Shown here: positions 1 to 9,500 of the stretch, one piece after another
Numbering within the stretch: the first letter of the stretch is position 1
How the letters are laid out: the number at the start of each line of letters is the position of its first letter
DNA from: Clostridiales bacterium
GTDB taxonomy: Bacteria > Bacillota > Clostridia > Peptostreptococcales > Anaerovoracaceae
Assembly (NCBI GenBank): GCA_015058215.1
Contig: SVCU01000006.1
Span: 1 to 64,000 of the forward strand
Direction: 5' to 3'
Length of the DNA: 64,000 nt
Notes under the pieces: generated by a model
What the model saw: only the letters and a program-made list of their open reading frames with translations
The model's database searches: none
Told to the model about the DNA's origin: nothing
Translations under genes and position numbers: made by a program

Positions 1-85
1 AAAAAGGGGTGGTGGCCCCATACTCTGCTATGATAAAATAATACAGGTATTATACCTTGAAAATTCACATCACAGGGGAGTCAAA

Positions 86-790
86 ATGGAACCCAAATAC
101 AAGAGAATTTTACTGAAAGTCAGCGGCGAAGCCCTGGCTGGCCCCGCAAAGACCGGCATTGCAGACGATATGCTGCTGCAGGTTGCAGATCAGGTCAAAG
201 CCATTCACGATCTCGGTGTTGAAATCGGCATCGTTGTGGGCGGCGGCAACTTCTGGAGAGGCAGAACCTCCGAAGGCATGGATCGTGCAACCGCTGATTA
301 TATGGGCATGCTGGCCACCGTCATCAACAGTCTTGGCCTGCAGGATGCGTTCAAACGCCGCGGCATTCCCGTACGCGTGATGACCGCCATCGAAATGAAC
401 AAGGTGGCAGACACCTATACCAACAGAGGCGCTGTAGAAGCTCTGAAGAATGGCGAAGTGGTCATCTTCGGCGCAGGTCTGGGCAGCCCCTTCTTCTCCA
501 CCGACACCACTGCCGCGCTGCGTGCAGTTGAGATCGGCGCAGACGTGATCCTGCTGGCAAAGAAAGTAGACGCTGTCTACGATTCCGACCCGGAAAAGAA
601 TCCCGATGCAAAACCCTTCAAACACCTGACCCACCAGGAAGTGCTGGAAAAGCGCCTCGGTGTTATGGACTCCACTGCAGCATCTCTCTGCATGGATAAC
701 GGTGTGGCCATCCACGTCTTTGGTCTGGCCGAACCCGAAAACGTATTCAAAGCCGTCTGCGGCGAACCCATCGGAACTGTAATCGAATAA
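86..790 (+). CDS. pyrH: UMP kinase (uridylate kinase)
   Basis: Cytoplasmic kinase that converts UMP to UDP with ATP, the committing phosphorylation for pyrimidine nucleotides. The 234-residue protein has the bacterial amino-acid-kinase fold signature: KVSGEAL at residues 11-17, a GGGN loop at 52-55 followed by FWRG, and the late DTTAALRA/ADVILLAKKVDAVYDSDP block. Length is normal for the family. A GGGGAG ribosome site lies 6-10 bases before the ATG. It is the first gene of the pyrH-frr-uppS-cdsA-dxr-rseP-ispG-polC run, the usual Bacillota order, in which rpsB and tsf normally lie upstream, outside this window. The 85 bases before it are AT-rich with possible -10 sequences, but I could not pair one with a -35 box. 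Confidence 0.97.
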   Translation: MEPKYKRILLKVSGEALAGPAKTGIADDMLLQVADQVKAIHDLGVEIGIVVGGGNFWRGRTSEGMDRATADYMGMLATVINSLGLQDAFKRRGIPVRVMTAIEMNKVADTYTNRGAVEALKNGEVVIFGAGLGSPFFSTDTTAALRAVEIGADVILLAKKVDAVYDSDPEKNPDAKPFKHLTHQEVLEKRLGVMDSTAASLCMDNGVAIHVFGLAEPENVFKAVCGEPIGTVIE

Positions 791-837
791 GAAACGCAGA
801 GCCGCACAGCGGCAGCGAAGAAAAAGGAGGACTCATC

Positions 838-1389
838 ATGCATGATGTAACTGAATTCGCCACTAAAATGGAAAAAACCAAGGCTGTTCTGAAAGAAGAT
901 CTGAACACCGTCCGCGCCGGCAGAGCCAACCCCGCACTGCTGGATAAGGTCATGGTAATGTACTATGGCGTTCCCTCTCCCCTGAGAAATCTGGCCAATA
1001 TCTCCGTGCCCGATCCCAGAACCCTGCTGATCTCCCCCTTCGATCCCAAGAGCATCTCTGAAATCGAAAAGGGCATCAATCTGGCCAACATCGGCATCAA
1101 CCCCACCAACGATGGTAAGGTGGTTCGTCTGGTCATTCCTCAGGTCACCGAAGAAAGAAGAAAAGAACTGAACAAGACCGTCAAGAAGATGGGCGAAGAT
1201 GCAAAGGTCGCTATCCGCAACCTGAGAAGAGACATCAACGATGCTCTGAAGAAGCAGGAAAAAGACGGTGAGCTGACCGAAGACGATCTGAAGAAGGCAC
1301 TGGACGACGTGCAGAAGAAGACCGACGGCTGCATCAAAGACATCGATGATATCATCGCCAAGAAGGAAAAGGAGATCATGGAAGTCTAA
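838..1389 (+). CDS. frr: Ribosome recycling factor
   Basis: Splits post-termination ribosomes together with EF-G. The 183-residue protein matches the family along its whole length (about 185 residues), with the conserved RAGRANPALLD segment near the N-terminus, the central PFD block and the Lys/Glu-rich helix ending in a KKEKEI tail. A strong AAAGGAGG site precedes the ATG. Its stop codon shares one base with the start of the next small gene, so the two are probably translationally coupled. Confidence 0.97.
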   Translation: MHDVTEFATKMEKTKAVLKEDLNTVRAGRANPALLDKVMVMYYGVPSPLRNLANISVPDPRTLLISPFDPKSISEIEKGINLANIGINPTNDGKVVRLVIPQVTEERRKELNKTVKKMGEDAKVAIRNLRRDINDALKKQEKDGELTEDDLKKALDDVQKKTDGCIKDIDDIIAKKEKEIMEV

Positions 1390-1598
1390 TGGCCTTTCAT
1401 GAACATCTGCTTTTGGGAATGATCCGGGAGGATGCGGAAGCCCTTCTGCATCGTGAGGGGATCCCTTACGAAGTGGAAGAAACGGCTCCGGAACGTCTCC
1501 GGGAGCCTCTGAACGGGCCCTGGAGGGTCATTCGCCAAAAAGAACAAAACGGAAAGCTTCTGCTGACCGTTTGCCGCGTACCTGCCCTGCAGCAGTAA
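1389..1598 (+). CDS. Small conserved-type protein between frr and uppS
   Basis: A 69-residue acidic/basic soluble protein whose ATG shares the last base of the frr stop codon, suggesting coupled translation. It has no signal peptide, membrane segment or cysteine cluster apart from one Cys. The segments EGIPYEVEET and GPWRVIRQKEQNGKLLLTV look like a folded small domain, not a chance frame. I do not recognise a named family. From memory, comparable short open frames occur between frr and uppS in some Bacillota, but I cannot verify that here. A hairpin resembling a weak terminator follows within 25 bases. Confidence 0.7.
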   Translation: MAFHEHLLLGMIREDAEALLHREGIPYEVEETAPERLREPLNGPWRVIRQKEQNGKLLLTVCRVPALQQ

Positions 1599-1622
1599 AA
1601 GCGGTATAACTGCAAAAAGAAC

Positions 1623-1650
1623 AGGGCCGGCTTCCGCCGGCCCTCGCTTT
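1623..1650 (+). terminator. GC-rich hairpin with weak T tract
   Basis: A perfect 9-bp stem (AGGGCCGGC/GCCGGCCCT) with a TTCC loop, followed by CGCTTT. The T run is short, so it may only attenuate transcription between the frr pair and uppS. Confidence 0.6.
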
Positions 1651-1699
1651 AGACCTGCCCGTATCCCGGATGCGGCGTGCAGGTCCCAAAGGAGAACCT

Positions 1700-2446
1700 A
1701 TGAACACCGGAAAACTTGATCCTGCCCGTATCCCTGCACATATCGCCATGGTCATGGACGGCAACGGCCGCTGGGCCAAAGAAAAGGGGATGCCCCGTGT
1801 GGCCGGCCACAACGCGGGTATGCAGTCCCTGAAAGAGATCGTGAAGCGCTGCTCCGTCTTGGGTGTGAAGCATCTGACGGTCTACGCCTTCTCCACGGAA
1901 AACTGGAAGAGACCCCAGGAAGAAGTGGGCGGCATTTTCAAACTTTTGGTGCTCTATATTAACAGTGAGTTGAAAGAACTCTGCGAGAATAACGTAAAGG
2001 TTTCCGTCTTGGGCGAGATCGACCGGCTGCCCGATGAGGCCGTTCAGAAGCTCCAGGAAGCCCTGGAAGCCACGAAAGATAACGATGGCATGGAATTCCA
2101 CATCGCGCTGAATTACGGCGGCAGAAGGGAGATTCTCCTGTCCGTGCAGAAGCTGGCAAAGCTGGCTGCAGAGGGAAAGATCGATCCCGAGTCCATCACG
2201 GAAGCGGATTTGGAAGCCGGTCTTTTCACTGCTGGGTTCCCCGATCCCGACCTGTTGATCCGCACCGGCGGGGAGAAGCGCCTCAGCAACTTCCTGCTGT
2301 GGCAGGGCGCCTACAGCGAACTGGTTTTCACCGATACCTGGTGGCCCGATTTCACACCGGACTGTCTGGAGGATGCCATCATTGAATACCAAAGCAGAGA
2401 CCGCCGCTACGGTGGGCTCACTGCAGAAAAGAGAGGAACCAAATGA
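1700..2446 (+). CDS. uppS: Undecaprenyl diphosphate synthase (isoprenyl transferase)
   Basis: Cis-prenyltransferase that builds C55 undecaprenyl diphosphate from farnesyl diphosphate and IPP, the lipid carrier for cell wall synthesis. The 248-residue protein carries the family signature MDGNGRWA with catalytic Asp at residue 20, the GHNAG block, and near the C-terminus RTGGEKRLSNF and the WQGAYSEL motif. I chose the ATG at 1700 because AAAGGAG lies just upstream; a frame-compatible ATG at 1670 would add ten unconserved residues. The stop overlaps the cdsA start (ATGA). The same operon supplies IPP through dxr and ispG. Confidence 0.96.
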   Translation: MNTGKLDPARIPAHIAMVMDGNGRWAKEKGMPRVAGHNAGMQSLKEIVKRCSVLGVKHLTVYAFSTENWKRPQEEVGGIFKLLVLYINSELKELCENNVKVSVLGEIDRLPDEAVQKLQEALEATKDNDGMEFHIALNYGGRREILLSVQKLAKLAAEGKIDPESITEADLEAGLFTAGFPDPDLLIRTGGEKRLSNFLLWQGAYSELVFTDTWWPDFTPDCLEDAIIEYQSRDRRYGGLTAEKRGTK

Positions 2447-3273
2447 AACAACGCATCCTTTCCGGCATCCTGATGCTGCCGGCAGCTGCATTTTTCTATT
2501 TTGGCGGTAAAGCGCTGATCCTGGGCATGCTGGCCATCGCCCTGATCGGCCTCTATGAATTTTACAAAGGCTGGGAACGAGCCGGTTCCAAGCCCTGTCC
2601 CTGGATCGGATACGTTGCGGCTGTCGTACTGTACGGTCTGGGCTGGTTCACTCTGGACCAGGGGCTGCGCGAAGTGGATTTTCCCCAGTATCTGGCCTGG
2701 TTTTTCCTGGTGATGCTGTCCAGCTGCACCGTACTGTTCCGCCGCAAGGATCACAGCCTGGCGGACGGTGTGATCACCGCTTTCGGTGCGTTCTACGTGG
2801 TTTATTTCTCGTACCATGTGGTACTGACGGAGTATTATTTCCACAGCGCGGTCTGGTTCATCGTACTGACCGCTTTCGGCACGGATATTTTCGCCTACTT
2901 CGTGGGCGTTCTCATTGGCAAGCATAAGCTGTGCCCTGATATCAGTCCCAAGAAGACCGTGGAAGGCGCGGTGGGCGGCATCTTCGGCAGCCTTCTGCTC
3001 TGCGGCATTTTCGCGTGGATCTTCAACCCCGAATGGCTGCTTCCCGCACTGATGATCGGCTTCTTCGGCAGTTTCTTCGCCCAGCTGGGTGACCTGACCG
3101 CCTCCATTTTCAAGCGGAAGATGGGCATCAAGGACTTCGGGAACCTGATCCCCGGCCACGGCGGCATTCTGGACCGGTTTGACAGCATTTTGTTCACCGG
3201 CCCCTTCGTATATTATTTCATGTGCTACTATATGCTCATTACGGAAGGAACCCATCTGGTGGGCACAGTATAG
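2443..3273 (+). CDS. cdsA: Phosphatidate cytidylyltransferase
   Basis: Integral membrane enzyme making CDP-diacylglycerol from phosphatidate and CTP, the branch point for phospholipid synthesis. The 276-residue protein has about eight hydrophobic segments and the C-terminal CDP-DAG synthase signature: KKTVEGAVGG, then QLGDLTAS, KR, GIKDFG and PGHGGILDRFDS. Length and signature are typical. It starts within the uppS stop (ATGA overlap) and ends with TAG 14 bases before the dxr start, with the dxr ribosome site AGGAGG between. Confidence 0.96.
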   Translation: MKQRILSGILMLPAAAFFYFGGKALILGMLAIALIGLYEFYKGWERAGSKPCPWIGYVAAVVLYGLGWFTLDQGLREVDFPQYLAWFFLVMLSSCTVLFRRKDHSLADGVITAFGAFYVVYFSYHVVLTEYYFHSAVWFIVLTAFGTDIFAYFVGVLIGKHKLCPDISPKKTVEGAVGGIFGSLLLCGIFAWIFNPEWLLPALMIGFFGSFFAQLGDLTASIFKRKMGIKDFGNLIPGHGGILDRFDSILFTGPFVYYFMCYYMLITEGTHLVGTV

Positions 3274-3287
3274 AGGAGGCGCGAAGT

Positions 3288-4445
3288 ATGAAGCGCATCG
3301 CCATTTTTGGCAGCACCGGTTCCATCGGAACACAGGCCCTTGATATCGTTACCAAAAACCGAGACCGATTCCAGGTCTCGATTTTGGCTTGTGGGAAAAA
3401 CCGCGGTCTGCTGGAGCAGCAGATCCGTCAGTTTGGACCCAAAGCAGTATCCATCGCATCGGAAGAGGATGGCCGCATCCTGCAGAAAGAATTTCCCCAT
3501 GTGGAGGTGTACTGCGGGCGGAAGGGTCTTTTGGACCTGGCGGCCGCCGGGGAAGACTACGACCTGATGCTGAATTCCCTGGTGGGGATCGCCGGGCTGG
3601 AACCCACCCTGCAGGCCATTGGTGTGGGGAAAGATGTGGCTCTGGCCAATAAGGAGACCCTGGTGGCCGGCGGCGATCTCGTCATGGCCGCCGCCCGTGC
3701 AAACGGAACGAAAATCATTCCCGTGGACAGCGAGCACAGCGCTATTTTTCAGTGTCTGCAGGGAACTCCCGTGCCGCCGCATTTCACCGGAAAGGAATTC
3801 CGCAAACTGCTTCTCACCGCTTCCGGCGGCCCCTTCCGCGGCTATACCCGGGAGCAGCTGGGCAAAGTAACGGCAAAGGAAGCCCTGCGCCATCCCAACT
3901 GGTCCATGGGCAGCAAGGTCACCATCGACTCCGCCAGTCTGATGAACAAAGGGCTGGAGGTGATGGAAGCCTGTCATCTGTTCCATCTTTCCGTGGATCA
4001 GGTGCAGGTGGTGGTGCATCCGGAAAGCATCATCCATTCTATGGTGGAGTTCCGGGACGGTGCCATCGTGGCCCAAATGGGTGCGCCGGATATGCGGGTG
4101 CCCATCGCGTATGCACTGTCCTTCCCGGACCGGGTGGAGACCGGAGCCGGCTCCGTGGACTTCTTTAAGCTGGGAAGCTTTCATTTTGAACCGGCAGATC
4201 TGGAGACCTTCCGCTGCCTGGCACTGGCCCTTTCCGCGTTTCAGGCAGGGGGCACCTATCCGGTGGTCCTGAACGCAGCCAATGAAGTGCTGGTGGAACA
4301 ATTCTTAAAAGGGGAGATCGGGTTCCTGCAGATCCCTGAGGGGATCGAAAGGGCCATGGAACGTCATGGGTCTTCTGCACAACCGACTCTGGAAGACATT
4401 CTGGAAGCGGACCGCAGAACCAGGGAGGAGATTTTACAATGCTGA
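3288..4445 (+). CDS. dxr: 1-deoxy-D-xylulose 5-phosphate reductoisomerase
   Basis: NADPH-dependent second enzyme of the MEP isoprenoid pathway, converting DXP to MEP. The 385-residue protein begins MKRIAIFGSTGSIG (NADPH-binding glycine loop at residues 8-14) and contains ALANKETLVAGG, PVDSEHSAIFQ (metal and substrate site), TASGGPFR and the MNKGLEVMEA block. The ATG at 3288 is chosen because GAGGAGG lies 7-13 bases upstream; open frame extends further upstream into cdsA without family similarity. The stop codon overlaps the start of rseP. With ispG three genes on, it shows that this organism makes IPP by the MEP route. Confidence 0.97.
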   Translation: MKRIAIFGSTGSIGTQALDIVTKNRDRFQVSILACGKNRGLLEQQIRQFGPKAVSIASEEDGRILQKEFPHVEVYCGRKGLLDLAAAGEDYDLMLNSLVGIAGLEPTLQAIGVGKDVALANKETLVAGGDLVMAAARANGTKIIPVDSEHSAIFQCLQGTPVPPHFTGKEFRKLLLTASGGPFRGYTREQLGKVTAKEALRHPNWSMGSKVTIDSASLMNKGLEVMEACHLFHLSVDQVQVVVHPESIIHSMVEFRDGAIVAQMGAPDMRVPIAYALSFPDRVETGAGSVDFFKLGSFHFEPADLETFRCLALALSAFQAGGTYPVVLNAANEVLVEQFLKGEIGFLQIPEGIERAMERHGSSAQPTLEDILEADRRTREEILQC

Positions 4446-5437
4446 CAGCGATTTACGCCATTTTGATTTTTTGTCTCTTGATCTTCGTCCACGAATTCGG
4501 CCATTTCATTGCGGCCAAAGCCGTGGGCATCCGGGTCAACGAGTTTTCTTTGGGCATGGGTCCCAGACTGCTGCATAAGCAGGGGAAGGAAACGGAGTAT
4601 TCTCTGCGTCTTCTCCCCATCGGCGGGTTCTGCAAGATGGAAGGGGAGGATGAAGAATCCGAAGACCCCAGAGCCTTTAACCATAAGCCGATCCCCGCCC
4701 GCATTCTGGTGGTGGTTTCCGGTGCCCTGATGAATTTCATCACCTGCATCGTCATCATCACTTTGATGTATCTGACCAGCGGTTTCACCACTACCACCAT
4801 TGGTGCGGTGGTGGACGGGTACCCGGCGGCGGAAGCCGGCGTCCGGGCCGGTGATACGATCCTGGAAATCGATGGCGCGCCCATCGAAAGCTGGAACGAC
4901 ATCCTGAACCGGATCAATGAAGCAGAGGGGGATACCCTGTCTCTGGCCGTGGAACGGGACGGAAAGACGCTGCGGCTTTCCAGCCCTCTTGTGACCGGTG
5001 AAGGCGGCCGAAAAATGATCGGCATCGAGGTGCAGAAGGAGTATGATTTCTTCCGCTCCGTCAAGTACGGTTTCACAGGCACCTGGGAATGGGCCAAGAG
5101 CATGTACGGCTATTTCGGCCAGCTGTTTACCGGACAGGGTTCCATGGATGATCTGATGGGTCCCGTGGGGATCGTAGCCACCATCAACGACCAGGCAAAG
5201 CTTGGTTTTATCTATATTGTGAATCTGACGGCCATGATCAGCCTGAACCTGGGTATCGTCAATCTGCTGCCCCTGCCCGCCCTGGACGGCGGACGGCTGG
5301 TATTCCTGCTGATCAGCCTTATCACCGGCAAAAAGATCAGCGAAGAAACGGAAGGAAAGGTCCATTTTGTTGGATTGCTGCTGCTCTTCGGTCTGATGAT
5401 CTTCCTGGTATTCCAGGATATGGGCCGGTTGTTCTAA
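4439..5437 (+). CDS. rseP: Site-2 zinc metalloprotease, RseP/RasP family
   Basis: Intramembrane protease that cleaves membrane-anchored substrates such as anti-sigma factors. The 332-residue protein has the zinc motif HEFGH at residues 18-22 inside the first membrane helix, one PDZ domain in the middle (around GYPAAEAGVRAGD) and the second catalytic motif NLLPLPALDGGR near the C-terminus, with about four membrane helices. This is the short one-PDZ form usual in Gram-positive bacteria. It overlaps dxr by seven bases. The membrane partner protein encoded at 10945-11751 could be a substrate, but that is speculation. Confidence 0.95.
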   Translation: MLTAIYAILIFCLLIFVHEFGHFIAAKAVGIRVNEFSLGMGPRLLHKQGKETEYSLRLLPIGGFCKMEGEDEESEDPRAFNHKPIPARILVVVSGALMNFITCIVIITLMYLTSGFTTTTIGAVVDGYPAAEAGVRAGDTILEIDGAPIESWNDILNRINEAEGDTLSLAVERDGKTLRLSSPLVTGEGGRKMIGIEVQKEYDFFRSVKYGFTGTWEWAKSMYGYFGQLFTGQGSMDDLMGPVGIVATINDQAKLGFIYIVNLTAMISLNLGIVNLLPLPALDGGRLVFLLISLITGKKISEETEGKVHFVGLLLLFGLMIFLVFQDMGRLF

Positions 5438-5455
5438 AGGAAGGGAGTACCAAAG

Positions 5456-6532
5456 ATGGAAAGAAGAATCAGCAAGCAAGTGAACTGCGGCGGCGTTCTC
5501 ATCGGTGGGAATGCTCCCGTTTCCGTACAGTCCATGACCAACACGGATACCAGAGACCCGAAAGCCACACTGGAACAGATCCGCAAGCTGGCGGCCGCCG
5601 GCTGCCAGATCATCCGCTGCGCCGTTCCCGATCTGGAAGCGGCAGAAGCTCTGGCTGAAATCAAAAAGAACAGCCCTCTGCCCGTGGTGGCAGACATCCA
5701 TTTCGACCATCGTCTGGCCATCGCCGCCATCAAAAGCGGTGCCGACAAGGTCCGCATCAACCCCGGCAACATCGGCGGCGACGAAGGTCTGCGGGCGGTG
5801 ATCCGCACCGCCAAAGAACACGGCATCCCCCTGCGGGTGGGTGTCAACTCCGGTTCTGTGGGCAAAGACATTCTGGCCAAATACGGCCATGTGACCCCGG
5901 AAGCCCTGGCGGAAAGTGCTCTGGTCATGATCCGCAAGATGGAGGAAGAAAACTTCGACGATCTGGTGATCTCCGTAAAGGCCTCCGGCGCGGAACTGAA
6001 CTACAAAGCCCATCTGCTGCTGGCAGATAAGATCCCCTACGCATTTCACGTGGGCCTCACGGAAGCCGGTACCCCGAACCGGGGAAAAATCATTTCCTCC
6101 ATCGGTATCGGCAGTCTGCTGATGCAGGGCATCGGAGATACCATTCGTGTTTCTCTCACCGGTGACCCCACGGAAGAAGTCTATACCGCCTGGGAGATCC
6201 TGCGCTCTCTGGACCTGGCACCCTCTGCCATCCGGCTCATCAGCTGCCCCACCTGCGGCCGTACCAGAGTCAATCTGCTGGAGATCGCCGAACAGGTGGA
6301 AAAGGGCCTGCCTGCCGCAGAAGAAAAGCGGCGCAAGCTGGGCTTGCCCGGTCTGCAGGTGGCCGTCATGGGCTGTGAAGTGAACGGTCCCGGCGAAGCC
6401 CGCGAGGCCGATCTGGGCGTGGCCTGCGGCAAAAATGAAGGCTTACTCTTCCGCAAGGGCGAGATCCTGCGGAAGGTTCCCGCAGCAGAGATCGCACCCA
6501 CCCTGCTGCGTATGTTGGAGGATTGGAATTGA
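5456..6532 (+). CDS. ispG: 4-hydroxy-3-methylbut-2-enyl diphosphate synthase (IspG/GcpE)
   Basis: Iron-sulfur enzyme of the MEP pathway that reduces MEcPP to HMBPP. The 358-residue protein is the short two-domain bacterial form: a TIM-barrel part with VQSMTNTDTRD near the start and a C-terminal [4Fe-4S] domain with SCPTCGR and MGCEVNGPGEA supplying the three cysteines. Upstream AAGGAAGGGAG serves as ribosome site. Its TGA is overlapped by a TTG start of polC. Confidence 0.97.
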   Translation: MERRISKQVNCGGVLIGGNAPVSVQSMTNTDTRDPKATLEQIRKLAAAGCQIIRCAVPDLEAAEALAEIKKNSPLPVVADIHFDHRLAIAAIKSGADKVRINPGNIGGDEGLRAVIRTAKEHGIPLRVGVNSGSVGKDILAKYGHVTPEALAESALVMIRKMEEENFDDLVISVKASGAELNYKAHLLLADKIPYAFHVGLTEAGTPNRGKIISSIGIGSLLMQGIGDTIRVSLTGDPTEEVYTAWEILRSLDLAPSAIRLISCPTCGRTRVNLLEIAEQVEKGLPAAEEKRRKLGLPGLQVAVMGCEVNGPGEAREADLGVACGKNEGLLFRKGEILRKVPAAEIAPTLLRMLEDWN

Positions 6533-9500
6533 AAGAACTGATCGAAAACGGCGTCCGGTGGAGTGCCATCGGAAAGCATTCGAAAACTGAATACGTCTAC
6601 TCCATCGGCAGGGCCGTCCTGGAAAAAGAAAGCAATACGCTGACCATGGACATCACCCTGAATTTTGTCATTCCCTTCGAGGACGCAAACCGCATGGAAG
6701 AGGACCTTTCTGCACGGTTCGATCCCGTCCGCTTCCGGTTCCGTTTCCATTATGAGGACGTGATCCTGACGGAAAAAGAGATCCTGAAGCAGTACATCCC
6801 TTACATGGTGAAGGAAGCCAACGGCACCTGGGCCCACCTGACCCGAACCCTGGATCCCGATCAGTTCACGGTGGAAGGGGATACGGTGAAGATCCAGTCC
6901 CTGGGCAAAACCATCACCGAACAATTGAACGATAAAGTGGCAAAGCTCTTCAGCGGATACCTGAAGCGCGATTTTGCCATGGATAAAAAAGTCCTCTTCT
7001 ATAACAGCGAAGAGGCATACGAAACCGTCACCAGAGAGCAGGAGCGCAAGGCGGAAGAAGATATGCGCCAGGCTGCGGAAGAAGCGGCCCGGGCAAAGGA
7101 AGCCGCCAAGGCCGCGGGCCGCGCCCCGCAGGAAGGCGGCGCTTCCGCAAACGGCAGCGGTGCTGCACCCTGGCAGGGCAGCAATGGCGGCGGCTGGAAG
7201 GGTGGAAACGGCGGCGGAAACCGCCGGGCCTCCTGGAAAAAGTTTGTGCCTGCCGAAGGCAACTGCCTGCTGGGACGCCCCATCAAAGAAGCCAATTTCA
7301 ACCTGGGGGACCTGCGGGAAGACAGCGGCGATGTGATCGTGCAGGGCGAGATCCTGCGCATGGAGGGCAAGAACACCAAGACCGGCAATGTGATCGCACA
7401 GATCGTCATCGCCGATACCACCGGTGCTACCTGCCTGAAATTCTTCACCATCCCCGAAAAATGGGAGGAACTTTCCGGTCTGCTCCATTCCGGCGACACC
7501 ATCATGGCTGCCGGCTCTCCGGAATTCGACCCCTATGAGAAAGATCTGGTGCTGCGTACCCTGGATATCTCCAGAGGCGAAAAGAAGGTCCGCAAGGACG
7601 AGTGCACCGAAAAGCGTGTGGAACTGCACATGCACACCAAGATGAGCCAGATGGACGGTCTCATCGATACCAAAGCCGCCATCAAAACCCTGGCCGGCTG
7701 GGGCCATAAAGCGGCTGCCATCACCGATCACGGCGTGGTCATGGCCTTCCCCGATGCCATGCACGTGATCGAGGACAAAAAGTGGAAGTACCCCGATTTC
7801 AAGGTGATCTACGGTATGGAAGGCTATCTGCTGCCCGACGATGACGGCCCCATCGAGAAAAAGTCCGATTACCGCGGCCGCCGTACTTACCACATCATTC
7901 TGCTGGCCCAGACTCAGGCCGGCCTCAAAAACCTGTACAAGATGGTTTCCGACTCCCATCTGAAGCACTTCTACCGCAAACCGCTGATCCCCCGTTCCTT
8001 GCTGAAGGAACTGCGGGAAGGGGTTATCGTGGGCTCTGCCTGCGAAGCCGGTGAATTTTTCCAGGCTGTGTTCCAGGGCAAGAGCGAAGAAGAACTGCTG
8101 CAGCTGGCGGAGTTCTACGATTATCTGGAGATCCAGCCCCTGATCAACGATGCTTTCATGATCCGGGATGGTCTGGTTTCCTCCGAAGAAGATCTGCGCA
8201 ACATCAACCGCCGCATCGTGGAGATCGGTAAGAAGGCAGGAAAACCTGTTGTTGCCACCTGCGACGCGCATTACATGGAACCGGAAGAAGCTCTGTACCG
8301 CCGGATCCTCATGGCCGGCAACGGCTTCAAGGACGCGGAAAGCGGTGAAGGTCTCTATCTGCGTACCACCCAGGAAATGCTGGACGAGTTCGCCTATCTG
8401 GGCGAAGACATCGCCCACGAAGTGGTCATCGATGCGCCCAATGCCATCGCAGACCGCATTGAACGCATCCGTCCCGTCCCCAAAGACAACTATCCCCCCA
8501 AGATCGACAACGCGGAGCAGCGTCTTCGTGATACCTGCATGCGCAACGCCCATGCCCTTTACGGCCCCAATCTGCCTCAGCTGGTGGCAGACCGACTGGA
8601 GGCTGAGCTTTCCTATGTGATCGATAAGGGCTACGCGGTGATGTACGTCTCCGCGGAAATGCTGGTGCAGAAATCCCTGTCCGACGGCTACCTGGTAGGT
8701 TCCCGAGGATCCGTAGGGTCTTCCTTTGCCGCCACCATGGCAGGCATCACGGAGGTAAACCCGCTGCCCGCCCATTATATCTGCACCAACAAGGACTGCT
8801 GGCACACCGAATTCGATAAGAGCGGCCAGTACGACTGCGGTGTGGACATGCCCGATAAGCCTTGCCCCATTTGTGGCGCGCCCACCATCAAGACCGGTTA
8901 TAATATCCCCTTCGAAACCTTCCTGGGCATCGCCGGGGCCGACAAAGAACCGGATATCGACCTGAATTTCGCCGGTGAATACCAGCCCTCCGCCCATAAG
9001 TACGTAGAAGAGATCTTCGGCAAGGAAAACGTATACCGCGCCGGTACCATGACTTCCGTACAGGATAAGACCGCCTACGGCTACGTGAAGAAATACTACG
9101 AAGGCAAGGGGGAAAACCCGGGCAAGTGGGAAATGGACTACCTGGCCCAGAAGTGCACCGGCGTGCGCCGAAGCACCGGCCAGCATCCCGGCGGCATGGT
9201 CATCGTGCCCCGCGGCCACACCATCGAAGAGTTCTGCCCCGTGCAGCATCCCCCCAATGAAGAAGAGACGGTCACTACTCACTTCGAATATCACGCCATC
9301 GATAAGAACCTGCTGAAGCTGGATATTCTGGGCCACGAAGTTCCGTCCATCATCCGTCACCTGCAGGACCTGACGGGGGTGGACCCTCTTACTGCGCCCG
9401 TGGGCGACCCCAAAGTTATGAGCATTTTCCTGAACACGGAAGCGCTTGGAATCAAAAATCCCGAGTATCCCTTCCGCCACGGAACTTACGGCATTCCCGA

